This document shows positions 15,104 through 23,295 of a stretch of 32,530 nt of DNA, one piece after another. The stretch spans positions 61,988-94,517 of the forward strand of contig PLDW01000095.1 of the NCBI GenBank assembly GCA_003136315.1. The letters run 5' to 3'. Each line of letters starts with the position of its first letter. Position 1 is the first letter of the stretch. The notes beneath the pieces are model-generated. The model was not told the DNA's origin. It saw only the letters and a list, made by a program, of their open reading frames with translations, and ran no database searches. The position numbers and the translations under genes are program-made. The DNA comes from Gemmataceae bacterium (GTDB lineage Bacteria > Planctomycetota > Planctomycetia > Gemmatales > Gemmataceae).

Positions 15104-15164
15104 GTGGTTGCGAGACGAATCTCGAAAGGCAACAGCCGATACACGATAGAGATTGAGAGGATCG

Positions 15165-15836
15165 ATGATGCGAAAATGGAACACGTTAGCGGTACGTGCC
15201 TGGCTGGGTAGGGTCTGCAATGTCAGCCGCAGAGCTCGATTTGCCATGGCGGGGGTTCTCTGTCTCGAACTTGGCCAAATGGGGACTGCCGATGAATTGC
15301 CGCGAAACCTCCCCCTCTCGGTAGTCGAGAGTCAAAATGGAGAAGATTGGTATCGCACTCCCGAATACGATGGGATGAATTGCCTTTACCTCCAGTTACG
15401 GCTTCTCGGATGTCCACTGGATTACGAAACCTATCGGAAAACGCATCACAATCCTCCCACGTCCGTGTCGCTGAATTCCCTTGCCAATATCGCCGATCAA
15501 TTTGGCGTCTCACTTGTTCCTGTGAAGCTGACGTATTTACAATTGTGGCAATGCGAACAACCGATCATCGTGTATGTCGAGGAAGAAGAACTGGGACATG
15601 GTCGGTTTATGCTTTTCCTGAGTGCTAATCTCGACCAGGAGCATGTCGAAGTGATTGATGGTGCATCAATTGTTCACAGACGGATGACCATCGATCAATT
15701 TCGCCGGCACTGGACTGGCTACGCACTGGTCCCCCAACAGGCCAAGAGGTGGGATGCCTGGTTCCGTCGGGTGGCCGCCTTGCTCGTGGCGGGCAGTGTC
15801 GCTACGGTGTTTTTTCTGCGGAGCAAAAAGCGGTGA
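15165..15836 (+). CDS. Catalytically degenerate C39-like membrane protein
   Basis: A 223-residue protein (start at 15165 or the adjacent ATG at 15168; GAGAGG is at 15155-15160). The fold parallels the preceding peptidase: YDGMNCLYLQ (68-77) aligns with ICGPNCLYML, SLNSLANIADQFGV with SLLELQEAATSMGL, HGRFMLFLS with PHYVVVHS, EVIDGAS with SILDGTT, and FRRHWTGYAL with FERTWSGYIL. The catalytic Cys is replaced by D69 and the His by R147; only the third-position Asp (D165) remains. It is therefore predicted to be inactive as a peptidase, like the C39-like domain of HlyB that binds substrate without cutting. A hydrophobic N-terminus (about 27-42) and a C-terminal helix with tail RSKKR give the same topology as its neighbour. 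Confidence 0.8.
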   Translation: MMRKWNTLAVRAWLGRVCNVSRRARFAMAGVLCLELGQMGTADELPRNLPLSVVESQNGEDWYRTPEYDGMNCLYLQLRLLGCPLDYETYRKTHHNPPTSVSLNSLANIADQFGVSLVPVKLTYLQLWQCEQPIIVYVEEEELGHGRFMLFLSANLDQEHVEVIDGASIVHRRMTIDQFRRHWTGYALVPQQAKRWDAWFRRVAALLVAGSVATVFFLRSKKR

Positions 15837-15942
15837 GTCCCGTTTGTGGCGCTCTCAGCGACGATTCATGATTCTGATTGGACTCGACTGGCGGTCAGAG
15901 ACAGTTCATCGATCCGCGTGATCCACTTTCGAAGGAGTTCCG

Positions 15943-17241
15943 ATGCTCGACAGGAAGCGATTCCAGGTGAACCTGTTGCTCGTTCTGGTGAGTGTTCCTG
16001 TTATCGCGGCGTCAACGCAATCGGCCGAGTTGCCGCCGCGAGTGAGAGAGCATCTGCTTCGATACGAGCAAGTCACGACATTTTCAATCTCGTATAGCCA
16101 TCACTATGCGCAAAGTGCTGAAACCCGAGCGCAGCTCAATCTACCGGCTGACACAACTGCCCCGACTGTATCGACTTCGTATCTCGTCTGGCAAAATGGG
16201 AAAATCTATAGTCGGCGAATCGACGGTGGGACCGAGTGGAAAGACAACCCAAAATCCAAGCGATCAGAATTTGCATTCAATGGGCGCGTTTTGTTCGGTG
16301 GCTGCCCCGATCAGGTGTCCACCCAAGGACGACGCAATAATCCGTCGTTGGTAATCGATTTAGCGGCCGACAAGAATGTTTATGCCGAATATTTTGGAGT
16401 TGCGGCAATCGACCATATCGGTGTCCGACTTCCTCATGGTACTCGCGAGCTTTTAAACACAAAATCACTTACGTCCGAGATTCTTTATTTTCTGAACCAT
16501 GGCGGTCGGGTAACAGCAGTTGGTACGGAACTCCTTAATGGAAGTGAATATTTAAAAATCGTTCTACTCATCGAGAATCCGAACTGGATCATTGTTCAAG
16601 AAGAAAATATTGATGAACTCGAAAAGTTAATCCGAAAAACTCGAACAAATTCTGAAGAGAATGTTCAGGCAAGACTCAACATCTTCAAAAATGCCAAGCG
16701 GGAGACTCCAAAAGAGCTTGAGTATGTGTATTATCTTGATCCGAAGAATTATTCCATTCGTCGTTGGCAGGAGCGGGCGGTCAATGGGCGGCTTCGAGTG
16801 CAACTCGACGGGAGCGATTTCAAACAATTGCCCGGCCATATGATCTGGCTACCGCACAGTTATCGCGTTGACCAATATGAGAAAACAAATCGACCTGGCG
16901 AATTTCTTGATATTCCGTTTCTCACTCAATTCGTGCAAGTCACCAGTGTTGATAGTAAACGCGTATCCGACGAGCAGTTTGAACTCGCCTATAACATTCC
17001 GGGAACGTACGTGAGCGACAATACCCTACCGGAAGCGAAACTCCGAGAAGGTGGTGTCACCTACCGCATCCCGGCCAACCCCGAGGATCTTGATCGCGTG
17101 ATCTCGGATGCTCGAGAATCGGCACGTCTGGCGGGGGAAGGTCGCTCCTCGCGAATCCTCCTGAAATCGCTTCTGATCGGCGTTAATGTTCTGGCAGTTT
17201 TGGGTTTGATCGGCTACTTTGTGCGTCGTCGTTATCGCTGA
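15943..17241 (+). CDS. Membrane-anchored LolA/RseB-like protein, paralogue 1
   Basis: A 432-residue exported protein with GAAGGAG just before the ATG. The signal peptide is about 1-28 (ending STQSAE). The large beta-rich ectodomain shows the pattern of LolA/RseB-like sheets: TFSISYSHHY, YLVWQNGKIYSRRIDGG, YYLDPKNYSIRRWQER, MIWLPHSYRVDQY. This is a fold-level guess from strand pattern. The C-terminus has one membrane helix (about 408-426) and an RRRYR tail. It is clearly homologous over its full length to the next gene. The coding sequence is notably AT-rich between about 16380 and 16750. A role in lipid or lipoprotein handling, or as a sensor, is conceivable but not shown. Confidence 0.8.
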   Translation: MLDRKRFQVNLLLVLVSVPVIAASTQSAELPPRVREHLLRYEQVTTFSISYSHHYAQSAETRAQLNLPADTTAPTVSTSYLVWQNGKIYSRRIDGGTEWKDNPKSKRSEFAFNGRVLFGGCPDQVSTQGRRNNPSLVIDLAADKNVYAEYFGVAAIDHIGVRLPHGTRELLNTKSLTSEILYFLNHGGRVTAVGTELLNGSEYLKIVLLIENPNWIIVQEENIDELEKLIRKTRTNSEENVQARLNIFKNAKRETPKELEYVYYLDPKNYSIRRWQERAVNGRLRVQLDGSDFKQLPGHMIWLPHSYRVDQYEKTNRPGEFLDIPFLTQFVQVTSVDSKRVSDEQFELAYNIPGTYVSDNTLPEAKLREGGVTYRIPANPEDLDRVISDARESARLAGEGRSSRILLKSLLIGVNVLAVLGLIGYFVRRRYR

Positions 17242-17336
17242 CCGCTGCCACTCGGCAGGCACGGGGCAACGCCGAGGTTTGGGAAGGCGATCGCCCCAAC
17301 ACGAGCGGACAGTCTAGATCGCACTGCGAGGGTCAT

Positions 17337-18656
17337 ATGCGAATACAAGAATTCCCCTGGGCCACTCTTCGACGGATGGTTTGTTTCTTGTGGCTTTCCT
17401 GTCCGACTCCTCTATTTGCACAAACCACGGAGTTGCCTCCGTCTCTGAGGCAGTCTCTGGGACGGTTTTCTCAACTGAGCACATTCTCGGTCTCGTACAC
17501 CTATCATTACGATCAGACCCCGGCCGCTGTCGCTCGTTTGAAACAGAACAGCCGTATTTCCTCCCAATCGCATGGGGCCTATCTCGTTTGGCAGAATGGG
17601 AAAATGTACAGTCGTCGCGTCGATGGCGGAACGGAGTGGAAAGACAATCCGAATACACCTCGAACCGAGTCGGCTTTTGATGGGACGATTTTGAGATTCG
17701 GCTGCCCGGATCGCATCGATTCCACAGGTCAGCGTCGTCACCCCGTGATGGCGATCGCCGCAGCGGAAGACAACAATCCTTACTCGGAATACTTCGGCGT
17801 TTCGTCTCTTGACCATCTCGGCGCTCGCTTGCCACACGGCTCACGCGAGCTACTCACGATTCAATCTTTGTCATCGGAATTACTTTATCTCGTCGAGACC
17901 GGGGGCCAGGTGACATCGATTGGTTCCGAGTCGATTTCCGGCCATCAGTACACCCGGATCGCAGTCTTGATCGACAATCCTCAATGGGTCCCGGTTCAAG
18001 CTGAGGATCTCAAGGAGCTCGAAAAAAATTTACGAGGCAGCCATTCGAATAGCGAGGAGACGATCCAGGAAAAACTCGAAATCGTCAGGAGACTGAAACG
18101 ATTGACTCCCAAGAAAATTGAAAACGTGTTCTTTCTCGATCCCGATCACTCGTTCGCCGTCCGACGCTGGCAGGAGCGGACGGAGAGCGGTCTGCTCCAG
18201 CACCAACTCGATGGGAGCAATGTCCAACAGTTGCCTGGGCACGATCTTTGGTTACCCCGAGACATTCGCGTCGATAGCTATGTTACAGGTACTCTGCCCG
18301 GTGAGACTTTCGACATACCGATCCAAACACTGATCGTGAACGTATCCGAGTACAATACCAAAGCCGTACCTGATTCGCAGTTTGCGCTCGAATACTCAAC
18401 TCCTGGCACCCTGATCACCGACCACACGCTCCCGGAGGCCAAACTTGGCCAGGGCGGCGTCACGTATCGCGTTCCCGTCAACCCCGATGACCTTGGCCAG
18501 GTGATCACCGAGGCCCGCGAGTCGACCCGACTGGCGGCGGAGCGTCGCTCCTGGGAGACAATGAAGACGATCCTCATTGGCGTTAATGTGCTGATCGTGA
18601 TTCTGGTGATCGTGTATCTGGTGCGACGTTATCGTCGAAAGGGTTCACAGGCATGA
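17337..18656 (+). CDS. Membrane-anchored LolA/RseB-like protein, paralogue 2
   Basis: A 439-residue full-length homologue of the preceding protein, sharing YLVWQNGK, SRR-x-DGGTEWKDNP, EYFGV, RLPHG-x-RELL, RRWQER, LPEAKL and GGVTYR. CGAGGG precedes the ATG. The signal peptide is about 1-29 (ending PLFAQ), followed by a beta-rich ectodomain, a membrane helix about 411-430 and the tail RRYRRKGSQA. It is less AT-rich than paralogue 1, so the duplication is old enough for base composition to diverge or the copies came by different routes. Its stop overlaps the next start by four bases (ATGA), so the two are translationally coupled. Confidence 0.8.
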   Translation: MRIQEFPWATLRRMVCFLWLSCPTPLFAQTTELPPSLRQSLGRFSQLSTFSVSYTYHYDQTPAAVARLKQNSRISSQSHGAYLVWQNGKMYSRRVDGGTEWKDNPNTPRTESAFDGTILRFGCPDRIDSTGQRRHPVMAIAAAEDNNPYSEYFGVSSLDHLGARLPHGSRELLTIQSLSSELLYLVETGGQVTSIGSESISGHQYTRIAVLIDNPQWVPVQAEDLKELEKNLRGSHSNSEETIQEKLEIVRRLKRLTPKKIENVFFLDPDHSFAVRRWQERTESGLLQHQLDGSNVQQLPGHDLWLPRDIRVDSYVTGTLPGETFDIPIQTLIVNVSEYNTKAVPDSQFALEYSTPGTLITDHTLPEAKLGQGGVTYRVPVNPDDLGQVITEARESTRLAAERRSWETMKTILIGVNVLIVILVIVYLVRRYRRKGSQA

Positions 18657-19783
18657 AGGCACCTCTCATTTCGGCCTCCTGGATTTGGGTCGCCGTCGCG
18701 TCATTGTGCCCGGCCGCATCGGCTTTGGCGGACGATTCACCCCGTTTGACGCCTGAGCAATTCCGCCAGTGTGTCGTCACTAGCCTTGCCAAAATCCAGG
18801 CCTGGCATGTTGAGTACGAGTCGACTCGCGGTACAGACTCGCAGGGTCGGTACATCCATCGCGTCGTCGCTGCCAGACAGCCTGACAAGTTTTTTCACTG
18901 GAGTACTCATGGGACTCGAACCACGGATTGGCGGGACGATCCATTCCAGCAACGGCTCACCCTCGCGGGCACTCAGGGGGTGATTGAGAGACCATTTCAT
19001 CGGCAATTTCGCATCTTCCCCCTCCCGGATCAAGATCCCCTTCCCGGGACAATGCCGGAAGAATTCGTCTTTTTGGCTCTGGGATGGTGGCCTTTTCCCA
19101 AACGACCCTGCCCAAGCAACAGCGAAGGCATCGTAACTGGCTTGCAGTCGATCTCGATTTCGGGAAAATATCGTCTCGTCCCAACTCCCGAAGCGATCGA
19201 GGGCCGGTGGTGTCAGATCCTCGAAGCACCCGGTCGCGAACGTGTCTGGATCGATTGCAACCACGGTTGTGCACTCCTGAGGCGGGAGCTTTTCGACCCT
19301 AAAACCGGCACTCTCCTCCAACGAATCGAATCGACAGGACATCGCGAGATCCAGCCGGGCATTTGGGTCCCCTCGGCGTTTCGAAACCGCATCATTAACG
19401 CCCAGGCTGAGTCGGCCGAATCAACCCTGAAGATTCTGAACTTCTCCATCAACGAGCAGGTTCGGGATGACCTCTTCGTGTTCCACCCCCTCCCCGGCAG
19501 CATCCAGTCCAAGGGAGAAGAATCGGCCAAACAAGTTGTGCCGGGTGGAACCGATTATCTGGATGGCTTGGTCGACTGGATCAATCGACTCTACGATTTT
19601 CGGCGGATACCCCCTCAAACGGCCGATTCGCGCACCGAGGCCTGGATCGAGTATTGCGTTATTGTCATCGGTGGGCTATTCTTAATAACTCGTCGACTTC
19701 GTCAGTATCGATCCCAGCAGACACCACGAGATGATGTGCGCGACCCAAGTCGCGCCGATCCCCCCGAGGTTCCGAACTCATGA
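18653..19783 (+). CDS. Membrane-anchored LolA-like secreted protein
   Basis: A 376-residue protein with a signal peptide (about 1-26, ending ASALAD). Its ectodomain begins AKIQAWHVEYESTR and contains RWCQILEAPGRERVWIDCNHGCALLRRE and GIWVPSAFRN, a pattern I associate with planctomycete LolA-like proteins; in topology and strand pattern it resembles the two genes before it, but it is clearly more distant. One membrane helix lies near 339-354, followed by a basic, Pro/Asp-rich cytoplasmic tail of about 20 residues. ATGA overlaps link it to both neighbours, so three proteins are made from one coupled message. Its function is unknown; the neighbours point to an envelope role. Confidence 0.75.
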   Translation: MKAPLISASWIWVAVASLCPAASALADDSPRLTPEQFRQCVVTSLAKIQAWHVEYESTRGTDSQGRYIHRVVAARQPDKFFHWSTHGTRTTDWRDDPFQQRLTLAGTQGVIERPFHRQFRIFPLPDQDPLPGTMPEEFVFLALGWWPFPKRPCPSNSEGIVTGLQSISISGKYRLVPTPEAIEGRWCQILEAPGRERVWIDCNHGCALLRRELFDPKTGTLLQRIESTGHREIQPGIWVPSAFRNRIINAQAESAESTLKILNFSINEQVRDDLFVFHPLPGSIQSKGEESAKQVVPGGTDYLDGLVDWINRLYDFRRIPPQTADSRTEAWIEYCVIVIGGLFLITRRLRQYRSQQTPRDDVRDPSRADPPEVPNS

Positions 19784-21069
19784 ATTCGCCGCTGACGGAT
19801 TTCAACGAATCGGCATCGATCTCGGCGGAGGTCGCGAGCCAGAATGTTGGTCGCTTCCTCACGAAAATCAAAACGAACCGAGTCTTGAGAGCGACGATTT
19901 TAGGTCTCGGTTGTTACGCGATTACTTCGTCGATTGCGATTTTGGGAGTGATGTTTGGCTATAAATTTCTGGACCCACCGCTAGATAGCAACTTCCGAAA
20001 GGGGAAGCTGATCCAGGCTTTCTCCAACCAGGACGGAGGCTGGTATCGGCGAATCGTGACGACTGGGTACAGCTACAATCCGGAGGCCCGTTCTCCAGTG
20101 GCCTTTTTCCCTCTGTATCCTCTCCTGTCGCACTGCTTGATGCGTTCGTGCGACCTCCGGCCGGAAGTCGCGATGCTCATCGTCGCTCACGTCTGTCTGG
20201 CTTTGGCATTCGTTTTAGGCTCAATCTACGTCGAGTTCAGGCAACCGAGTCTTCACGCGGGTGCCCCCCATCTCGTCCTTCTGACGATGGGGTTAATGCC
20301 AGCGACGTTGTTTTTCCGCATGACTTATGCCGAATCACTGTTTCTTCTTTTGAGTATTCTGTCGCTATTGGGGATGGCCCGACGCTGGCCCTTGCTTGTC
20401 ATCGCTTTGATCGTGGGCCTGGCCACGGCAACCCGCCCCGTCGGGGTCAGCCTGGTAGCACCGTTCCTGCTCCATTGCTGGCACCGTGCGGCGACTCCGC
20501 GCGAATTCCTCCTCAAGGCCAGCCTGCTGTTGCCCGTGGCGTGTTGGGGAATTGGGGGCTACGCGCTTTACCTCCAGTTGCGTTTTGGCGACCCGCTGGC
20601 ATTTGCCAAGACCCAGGATAATTGGGGCGTCACCGTTCCCTTCCCCGACAAGATCATTGACTTATTAAGTTATCATCCAATCTGGGCGGACTTTGATCAG
20701 CATTTCCAAACGGGTTGGGACAGGCCAGCGGACACTTTGGATCGGCTCTTTTCCTGGAAAATCGCCAATTCGGCTTGCTTCGTGATCACAACGATCCTGA
20801 TCGTGATCGGTGCCATCAAGCAATGGCTCTCATCTTATGAAACATTGCTGGCAGTATTTCTGTTGTTAATACCTTATTACACTCGAGCCATTGAGATGGG
20901 GATGTCTTCTCAGGCCCGGTTCGCTGGAGTTGTGTTCCCGGTGTATCTGGTGCTCGGTAATCTCTTGGCTCGCCTGCCCTGGCCCATCACGGGTTCTCTT
21001 CTCGGCCTGTCGGGTTTCTACCTGGGCATCTTTTCCGCCCTGTTCGCGTCCTGGCACTGGGTTTTTTGA
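19780..21069 (+). CDS. PIG-V-like polytopic mannosyltransferase
   Basis: A 429-residue integral membrane protein with about eight to ten hydrophobic segments. After the first helix comes an extracytoplasmic loop with QDGGWYRRIVTTGY and then VAFFPLYPLL, the hallmark of the PIG-V (GPI mannosyltransferase 2-like) family of GT-C glycosyltransferases, which use lipid-phosphate-linked sugars. The acidic residue before GGWY is the probable catalytic position. It overlaps the preceding gene by four bases (ATGA), so it is part of the same operon. It may glycosylate one of the exported proteins or a lipid in this pathway; the acceptor is unknown. Confidence 0.85.
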   Translation: MNSPLTDFNESASISAEVASQNVGRFLTKIKTNRVLRATILGLGCYAITSSIAILGVMFGYKFLDPPLDSNFRKGKLIQAFSNQDGGWYRRIVTTGYSYNPEARSPVAFFPLYPLLSHCLMRSCDLRPEVAMLIVAHVCLALAFVLGSIYVEFRQPSLHAGAPHLVLLTMGLMPATLFFRMTYAESLFLLLSILSLLGMARRWPLLVIALIVGLATATRPVGVSLVAPFLLHCWHRAATPREFLLKASLLLPVACWGIGGYALYLQLRFGDPLAFAKTQDNWGVTVPFPDKIIDLLSYHPIWADFDQHFQTGWDRPADTLDRLFSWKIANSACFVITTILIVIGAIKQWLSSYETLLAVFLLLIPYYTRAIEMGMSSQARFAGVVFPVYLVLGNLLARLPWPITGSLLGLSGFYLGIFSALFASWHWVF

Positions 21070-21264
21070 GCGAGACTCGCTGCGGACGGCAGAAAGAGGA
21101 TCATCTGTTTGGAAATGGAGGAATCACGAGATCGGCCATCCGGCGCGCTGCAGAACAGATTCTCGATTCAGTCAGGAATTTCGGCCAAAGTTCCAGAGAT
21201 CTCCACGGACAGCCTGTGGCTGAGAGCAGTGGACATCCCTCTTTCCTGGAGTGAGGAGATCAAG

Positions 21265-22179
21265 ATGAGTTCATCCGTGCAACATCTTCGTCGGGCGTTT
21301 ACTCTCGTCGAGTTACTCGTCGTGATCGGGATCATCGCCTTACTGATCGGCCTGTTACTACCCGCGGTGCAGCGAGTCCGCGAATCGGCCAGCCGAGCCC
21401 GATGTTTCAATCATCTTCATCAGATCGGTCTCGGGTTGCATCTGTTTCATGATGTCAATGGGTTTTTCCCCTCAAGCGGAGGCGTACCGCAGGGGGGTTC
21501 GACCCCGGCGATCGCCACCGTCGAAGATGGCGTCCCGAAGTGGTGGGGCGTCGGCAACCCCAACCTCTCAGCCCAGCTGCAAACAGGGCCTTGGGCATTC
21601 TCCATTTTGCCTTACGTGGAGCAACAAAACGGTTATCAGGCTCGAACGTATAGTCTGGCCGTGCCCGTCTACATGTGTCCGAGCCGCAGTCGCCAGAATC
21701 CTCAGACGGTTCCGGTTCAAGACCCACTTTTCCCAGGCTTCCAGTACTCGAGTGGCGGAATCAATCCGTGGGGGAAAACCGATTATGCTGCCAATATTCA
21801 ACTTGTCTTTGGATCGGTCAAAAACAGCACATTGACTGGGATCGAGAAAAGGATACTGGACGTGACGGACGGGACTTCGAACACACTCCTTGCCGGGGAA
21901 AAATCGCTTGACCCACGAGCGTATAACACAGGATCGTGGCTGTGGGACGAACCGATCTTTGCCGGTGGCGGTGCTGGGGGAACTGTCCGGGGCGGAACCG
22001 CGCTTTATCTGGATGTCCCGAAGGTCAACTTCTGGAACAATTGGGGCTCGGCGCACCCCGGTGGGACACCATTCCTTCTGACGGACGGATCGGTCCGATC
22101 AGTTGCTTACACCACACCCACCAGCATTGTTCAGGCGTTGTTGACGCCATCTGGAGGAGAGGTGGTTCCCGACTTTTGA
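21265..22179 (+). CDS. DUF1559 prepilin-like protein
   Basis: A 304-residue member of the planctomycete-expanded DUF1559 family. The start at 21265 is chosen because GAGGAG precedes it and places the type-IV-pilin-like motif near the N-terminus: RRAFTLVELLVVIGIIALLIGLLLPAVQRVRE. Cleavage before the Phe, followed by a pilin helix, gives a pseudopilin-like anchor. The C-terminal domain ends with the family's H-x9-DG motif, here in HPGGTPFLLTDG. These proteins are exported by type II/IV-like machinery and are thought to be surface proteins. It follows the glycosyltransferase by about 195 bases and may be a separate unit. An in-frame start at 21109 would add 52 residues without family resemblance. 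Confidence 0.92.
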   Translation: MSSSVQHLRRAFTLVELLVVIGIIALLIGLLLPAVQRVRESASRARCFNHLHQIGLGLHLFHDVNGFFPSSGGVPQGGSTPAIATVEDGVPKWWGVGNPNLSAQLQTGPWAFSILPYVEQQNGYQARTYSLAVPVYMCPSRSRQNPQTVPVQDPLFPGFQYSSGGINPWGKTDYAANIQLVFGSVKNSTLTGIEKRILDVTDGTSNTLLAGEKSLDPRAYNTGSWLWDEPIFAGGGAGGTVRGGTALYLDVPKVNFWNNWGSAHPGGTPFLLTDGSVRSVAYTTPTSIVQALLTPSGGEVVPDF

Positions 22180-22635
22180 ACTGAATACGATAGATATTTT
22201 TAAGGTAAGCCGTGCTCGAAGTTCTGCATTACTAGCAATGCGCTAACCTGGAAGGATGACTATTCGACACTCAAGGGGCCAGTTCGCGAACCTCGGTTGA
22301 TCGACATTTGAGTGAGGTTTCAGCTCCCAGCTCTGGCCTGGGCCACCGCGCTGAGCGATCCGTAGACCTTGCCGTCCTACTCGAACCCGTCTTCCAAATC
22401 CTTCACCTGGACCAGCCCACCCTTGTATAGCTTTCCCGAAGGGATTCAACCAGGCCCGGTCGGCGAGATCGAACACTTCACCCAAGAGCGCCTTCGCCTC
22501 CTTCATTCGGCCCGCTTTGTCCGCAACGCCGCCTGTCCTCGCTCTGCCCCCCGGCAGTCAGGGCGATGATGACCACTTTCTAAATCTGAGCAGAGGGCAA
22601 TTCGTCTGCCACCTGAAATTCAAAACCTCATTTCT
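22180..22635. other. Intergenic region with a weak minus-strand frame
   Basis: No convincing gene. A minus-strand frame of 87 codons (22243-22506) reads KEAKALLGEVFDLADRAWLNPFGKAIQGW and looks protein-like over about 60 residues, but no family is recognised and there is no clear ribosome site. It might be a remnant of a larger gene. The AT-rich run at 22188-22205 follows the DUF1559 stop without a hairpin. Confidence 0.4.
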
Positions 22636-23037
22636 TCAAACGGACTGGTTAGGAATCTCCTGCGCCAGTCGCTCACTATGCTGTCGGAGCACGGTGAGAA
22701 TCTCTGCTGGTTCTGCGGGCTTGACAAAGAAGTGGTCAAATCCGGCCTTCAAGCATTCCTCTCGAACCTCGGCGTGAGCGTAACCGGTGAGTGCGATTAG
22801 TAGCGGGGTCTGCCGATATAAAGCCCGGACCCGAGCGGCTAGTTCATACCCGTTCAGATGGGGCATGCCGATGTCAGCTATGACCACATCGGGTTGCTCG
22901 TCAGCCACGGTCGCCAAGGCTGCGGAAGAGCCGTAGACGGCTTGCGCGGTGTACCCCAATAGGCGCAGCAACTCGGACAGGGAGTCGGCACCATCGTGGT
23001 GATCGTCAACCAGCAGTATCCGAAGGGGTCTGGTCAT
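22636..23037 (-). CDS. Stand-alone response-regulator receiver
   Basis: A 133-residue single receiver domain of the CheY type with no output domain. Key residues are present: acidic pair D11/D12 in LLVDDHHDGADSL, phosphoacceptor D55 in VVIADIGMP, T84 in ALTGYA and K106 in FVKPAEP. It starts MTRPLRILLVDDHHDG, typical of receivers paired with hybrid kinases. No histidine kinase is next to it; the nearest signalling remnant is the PAS/receiver pseudogene at 25594-26195. Three Crp/Fnr-like dyads lie about 160-240 bases upstream of its start, so it may belong to the regulon of the adjacent Crp/Fnr protein. Confidence 0.93.
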   Translation of the reverse strand: MTRPLRILLVDDHHDGADSLSELLRLLGYTAQAVYGSSAALATVADEQPDVVIADIGMPHLNGYELAARVRALYRQTPLLIALTGYAHAEVREECLKAGFDHFFVKPAEPAEILTVLRQHSERLAQEIPNQSV

Positions 23038-23197
23038 GTCAGTGGCCCGCGTGTGGAACGGGGACCGGCGAGGATACCAGTACGGGTTCTTCGGGAGTTC
23101 TAGTCACTGGGTGACTATGTTTGTAACGGCGATCGGGGGATCGAATCAAGGCCACGGCGAACGGGTTGGAGGATTTCGGGCTTGAGTCGTGGGAGAA

Positions 23198-23269
23198 GTG
23201 TCATCTGCATGACACAGGATCTGTACGGTAGCGGACAAATGGTCACCACTTTCTGTACGAAAGCGTACA
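23198..23269. promoter_or_regulatory. Three Crp/Fnr-type operator dyads
   Basis: Three 16-base dyads of the form TGT-N10-ACA lie in a row. The first is TGTCAT-CTGC-ATGACA (23199-23214, extendable to 7-bp arms). The second is TGTACG-GTAG-CGGACA (23222-23237, one mismatch). The third is TGTACG-AAAG-CGTACA (23254-23269, perfect). Crp/Fnr proteins bind dyads with this spacing (compare TGTGA-N6-TCACA), and a Crp/Fnr gene ends 27 bases away. Centre spacings are 23 and 32 bases. Confidence 0.6.
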
Positions 23270-23295
23270 AACTCCTGCCATATTGGAGAGCAAGC

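Noticed and set aside
17287..17295. GCGATCGC octamer as a HIP1-type element
   Set aside because: HIP1 is a cyanobacterial genome-wide motif; a single occurrence in this GC-rich window is expected by chance.
15943..21069. PEP-CTERM/exosortase-type sorting signals at the C-termini
   Set aside because: The proteins have a C-terminal helix plus basic tail but no PEP-like motif before the helix, and no exosortase gene is in the window; simple membrane anchoring explains them.
21109..21264. Longer N-terminus for the DUF1559 protein
   Set aside because: The added 52 residues would place the prepilin-like motif far from the N-terminus; GAGGAG before 21265 marks the better start.
22243..22506. Minus-strand frame of 87 codons with protein-like sequence
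   Set aside because: Possibly a gene remnant, but no family, ribosome site or intact ends could be shown, so it is noted only in the gap description.
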